Source: Thiorhodovibrio sp. (GTDB lineage Bacteria; Pseudomonadota; Gammaproteobacteria; Chromatiales; Chromatiaceae). Taken from it: a stretch of 27,563 bases of DNA. The stretch covers positions 1-27,563 of the forward strand of contig SKYD01000085.1 of assembly GCA_007128075.1 (NCBI GenBank), read 5' to 3'. A model generated the notes under the pieces. The model did not search any database, was not told the origin of the DNA, and was given only the letters and a program-made list of their open reading frames with translations. This document shows, one piece after another, positions 23,922-27,563 of this stretch; the first letter of the stretch is position 1, and each line of letters opens with the position of its first letter. A program made the translations under genes and the position numbers.

Positions 23922-23930
23922 CCCTATAAT
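23902..23930 (+). promoter_or_regulatory. Possible promoter for the GGDEF response regulator
   Basis: A perfect TATAAT (23925-23930) lies directly after the recC stop codon. A poor TTTCAA (23902-23907) is at 17 bases, inside recC. Transcription would start near 23937, giving a leader of about 33 bases. Confidence 0.4.
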
Positions 23931-23969
23931 AGAGCAACATTCACCCGACCATGATGCCACATATCGTTT

Positions 23970-25595
23970 ATGAAGGATAGCCAGTACAGCATCCTCATTG
24001 TCGATGATGAGCCTGCCAATGTGCGTCTATTAAGCTGCGCACTGGCAGATAGCTATGTCGTCAAAGAGGCTTTAAGTGGCGCTGAGGCGCTAGAGATCAT
24101 CGACAGTGGTGAGCATCCAGTGATGGTGTTGTTGGATGTGATGATGCCCGAGATCGATGGCTTTGAGGTGTGTCGCCGACTCAAAGACAACGATGAAACC
24201 AAGGACATCATGGTCATTTTTGTCACAGCGATGGGTGACAGCGCGGCTGAAGAGCTGGGGCTGAATCTCGGGGCGGTGGATTACATCACCAAGCCGATTC
24301 GGTTGCCGATTGTGCGCGCCAGGGTGCGCAATCACATGAATGCGCGACGCAAGACCGATATTCTTGAGGCGATGTCCTATATCGACGGCTTGACCCATGT
24401 CCACAATCGACGGCGTTTTGATCAGGCACTGATTAGCGAATGGCAGCGCGGTCTGCGCAGTAGTAGCCCGTTGGCGTTGGTGATGATCGACTTTGACCAT
24501 TTCAAAGCACTCAATGACCACTATGGTCACGGTACTGGCGATATCTGTCTACAACAGGGGGCATCGGCACTCACGAGGACCTTGCAGCGTCCCTCGGATA
24601 TGTTGGCGCGCTATGGCGGCGAAGAATTTGTCGCCCTGTTGCCTGGCACCGACCGTGATGGAGCTGCAGCGATTGCTGAGGCGATGCGTGCTGCGGTTGC
24701 CGCGCTTAAATTTGAGCACAAATATTCACAAACTGATAGTTATGTCACCATCAGCTTAGGCGTTGCCGCAGCGATTCCTTCGGCGCAGATGCGCCCCGCC
24801 GAGCTGCTGGAAATGGCGGATCAGGCGCTCAATCAGGCCAAGAGCCAGGGGCGCAATCAGGTGTGTTTGGCACCACCGATTGATACAATCACAGGAACGG
24901 CGGAAGCAGCTCGTGGCAGCGAGCCATGGGTTCCGCCACTTCCACCGCCCGAGTTGCCTAATCCTCAATTGGTGCCAACATCAATTTGGCAGCCAACACA
25001 CGCTGATCAACAGCAAGCGTTGCAAGCGCCGTTTCATATCATTTTTTCAAACCTAGAGCGGCTTGATATCAGCAAGCTCAACGAGGATCAACAACGCTAT
25101 ATTGATGAACTACGGGCGAGCGCGCTGAGTCTCAAGGCGCTCATTGATGAGATATTTGAGCCGAGCACAGAGTCAGTCCCTGCGCCAACACCACCCGCGC
25201 CAGAACCAGCACCCGCACCCGCGCCAACACTGACCTATACCCCCTGCGCTAAAGAACGCTTTGATCATCACGAGCTAATGCATCGTGTTGGTGAGGACAG
25301 CGAGATCGCTGCCGAGGTCATTGCCCAATTTTTAAAAGATGCCCCGGTGCGCATTGCTCAGTTGCAACAATTTCTGGAGCAAGCAGATTTTGAGCAGGTG
25401 CGATTTAAGGCACACAGTCTTAAAGGGTTGGCGGGTAACATCTCGGCGCGTGATCTGTTGCGCTTGGCAGAAACACTGGAAAATGCTGGAAGCAACGAGA
25501 GCACAGCCGCTGCTGTCACCACTGAGCTGGCACGCGAATACGAGCAACTTGCCCTCGCCCTGCAGCACTGGATGACAGTCCACGCGCCGACCTAA
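23970..25595 (+). CDS. Response regulator: REC, GGDEF diguanylate cyclase, degenerate HisKA-like segment, HPt
   Basis: A 541-aa cytoplasmic signalling protein. The REC domain (about 6-122) has D12 and D13, phosphoacceptor D56 in LLDVMMPEIDG, T86 and K108. The GGDEF domain (about 135-300) has the active motif GGEEF at 216-220 and an inhibitory-site RxxD (R207-D210) five residues earlier, so it should make cyclic di-GMP under product control. Residues about 346-397 resemble a HisKA dimerisation domain (LQAPFHIIF, then LNEDQQRYIDELRASALSLKALIDEIFE), but glutamine stands where the phosphohistidine belongs, and no ATPase domain follows. A proline-rich linker (404-420) leads to an HPt domain with H482 in KAHSLKG. 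No ribosome site is seen. Phosphate may enter at D56 or H482 from another kinase. fumC starts 18 bases later. Confidence 0.9.
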   Translation: MKDSQYSILIVDDEPANVRLLSCALADSYVVKEALSGAEALEIIDSGEHPVMVLLDVMMPEIDGFEVCRRLKDNDETKDIMVIFVTAMGDSAAEELGLNLGAVDYITKPIRLPIVRARVRNHMNARRKTDILEAMSYIDGLTHVHNRRRFDQALISEWQRGLRSSSPLALVMIDFDHFKALNDHYGHGTGDICLQQGASALTRTLQRPSDMLARYGGEEFVALLPGTDRDGAAAIAEAMRAAVAALKFEHKYSQTDSYVTISLGVAAAIPSAQMRPAELLEMADQALNQAKSQGRNQVCLAPPIDTITGTAEAARGSEPWVPPLPPPELPNPQLVPTSIWQPTHADQQQALQAPFHIIFSNLERLDISKLNEDQQRYIDELRASALSLKALIDEIFEPSTESVPAPTPPAPEPAPAPAPTLTYTPCAKERFDHHELMHRVGEDSEIAAEVIAQFLKDAPVRIAQLQQFLEQADFEQVRFKAHSLKGLAGNISARDLLRLAETLENAGSNESTAAAVTTELAREYEQLALALQHWMTVHAPT

Positions 25596-25613
25596 TTTTT
25601 TTAAGGAGCAATT

Positions 25614-27035
<1,422 letters not shown>

Positions 27036-27037
27036 AC

Positions 27038-27563
27038 ATGGCAATTTCTTGCTCTTCTCGCACTCTGGTTGTTGCGCTGTTGGCAACCACGCTGATTGCT
27101 GGCTGCGCCAGCACTGATCCTTATGGTCAACGCCGACCGCCCACCCAAGCCCAACAAGGGGCGGCAGCCGGTGCTCTAGGCGGGGCACTGACTGGGGCGG
27201 CTCTTGGCTCGCTCAGTGCCAATGCCGGACGCGGCGCACTGATTGGCGCCATTGGTGGGGCGCTGGCAGGTGGGGTTGCCGGCAATTATATGGATGAACA
27301 ACGCCGCGATTTTGAGCGGCTGTTAAGCTATGAGATTCAGCAGGGGGCGATTCGGGTTGAGCGTCTCCCCGGTGATCGGCTGTTGGTGAGCATGACCAAC
27401 GCCACCAGCTTTGATGTCGATTCCGATCAGGTTAAACCGGGGTTTTTTAGCACGCTGGATAAGATCGCCGATATCGTCAACCGTTATGGCAAAACCCGGC
27501 TTGACATCGCTGGCCACACCGACAGCACTGGCTCACCTGACCACAACATGCGGTTGTCACAAC
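27038..27563 (+). CDS. OmpA-family lipoprotein, YiaD-like (3' end outside window)
   Basis: The gene starts at ATG 27038-27040, two bases after the fumC stop, and runs off the right edge after 175 codons. Residues 1-22 are a lipoprotein signal with lipobox LIAGC (lipidated cysteine C23). Residues about 42-84 are a glycine-zipper region (GAAAGALGGALTGAALG, then GALIGAIGGALAGGVAGNYMDEQ), as in E. coli YiaD. An OmpA C-terminal peptidoglycan-binding domain follows, with DIAGHTDSTGSPDHNMRLSQ near the edge, including the conserved HTDSTG. It is expected in the outer membrane, bound to peptidoglycan. The ribosome site is weak (GAGAGG, 11 bases away), so the gene may be partly coupled to fumC. Confidence 0.9.
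   Translation, partial: MAISCSSRTLVVALLATTLIAGCASTDPYGQRRPPTQAQQGAAAGALGGALTGAALGSLSANAGRGALIGAIGGALAGGVAGNYMDEQRRDFERLLSYEIQQGAIRVERLPGDRLLVSMTNATSFDVDSDQVKPGFFSTLDKIADIVNRYGKTRLDIAGHTDSTGSPDHNMRLSQ

Noticed and set aside
23951..23980. Nine-codon upstream ORF overlapping the start of the GGDEF regulator
   Set aside because: It has no ribosome site and its length is expected by chance; noted only because the regulator also lacks a ribosome site.

Overview
The window looks like ordinary chromosome from a gammaproteobacterium that is not an enteric bacterium. RecC, FumC, SixA, an H-NS-type protein, full-length Cca with an HD domain, and a tRNA-Gly(GCC) close to the E. coli gene all point that way. 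The DUF29 and DUF4124 proteins, the moderately high GC and the proline-rich GGDEF regulator would suit a Chromatiales-like (purple sulfur type) lineage, but that placement is a guess. No insertion sequence, prophage, CRISPR array or rRNA is visible. No stretch over 300 bases lacks a gene; the longest gaps are 2076-2361 and 5726-5994.

Left part (1-7638): the C-terminal end of clpB; a palindromic repeat; an unrecognised 187-aa protein whose 3' end overlaps a convergent DUF2177 membrane protein; a divergent AT-rich promoter region driving an H-NS-like protein; a small conserved-looking protein followed by a tandem AAA+ ATPase (the best candidate here for an undescribed two-gene module); a probable gene remnant; a DUF29 protein; pyrE; and a secreted DUF4124 coiled-coil protein.

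Middle part (7639-20409, all on the minus strand): read in transcription order this is sixA, then a membrane-anchored unknown protein (ATGA overlap). Next is an RND efflux operon (HlyD-type adaptor and RND permease, ATGA overlap) that runs through a GTGA overlap into mutS. Then come tRNA-Gly with its own near-consensus promoter, cca, a fused GNAT/nitrilase, and an oligopeptide-type binding lipoprotein. The tight spacings suggest that translation of mismatch repair is coupled to an efflux pump, and that cca, GNAT/nitrilase and the binding protein form one transcription unit.

Right part (20487-27563, plus strand): recC stands alone, without recB or recD on either side. It is followed by a response regulator with the order REC, GGEEF, degenerate HisKA-like segment, HPt. 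Then come fumC and a YiaD-like OmpA lipoprotein cut by the window edge.

Most of the window is housekeeping. The observations most worth following are the AAA+ pair, the GGDEF regulator carrying a histidine-less DHp-like segment, the atypical H-NS DNA-binding loop, the efflux-mutS coupling and the possibly leaderless sixA. Promoters, remnants and starts were called by eye, without alignment or prediction software.
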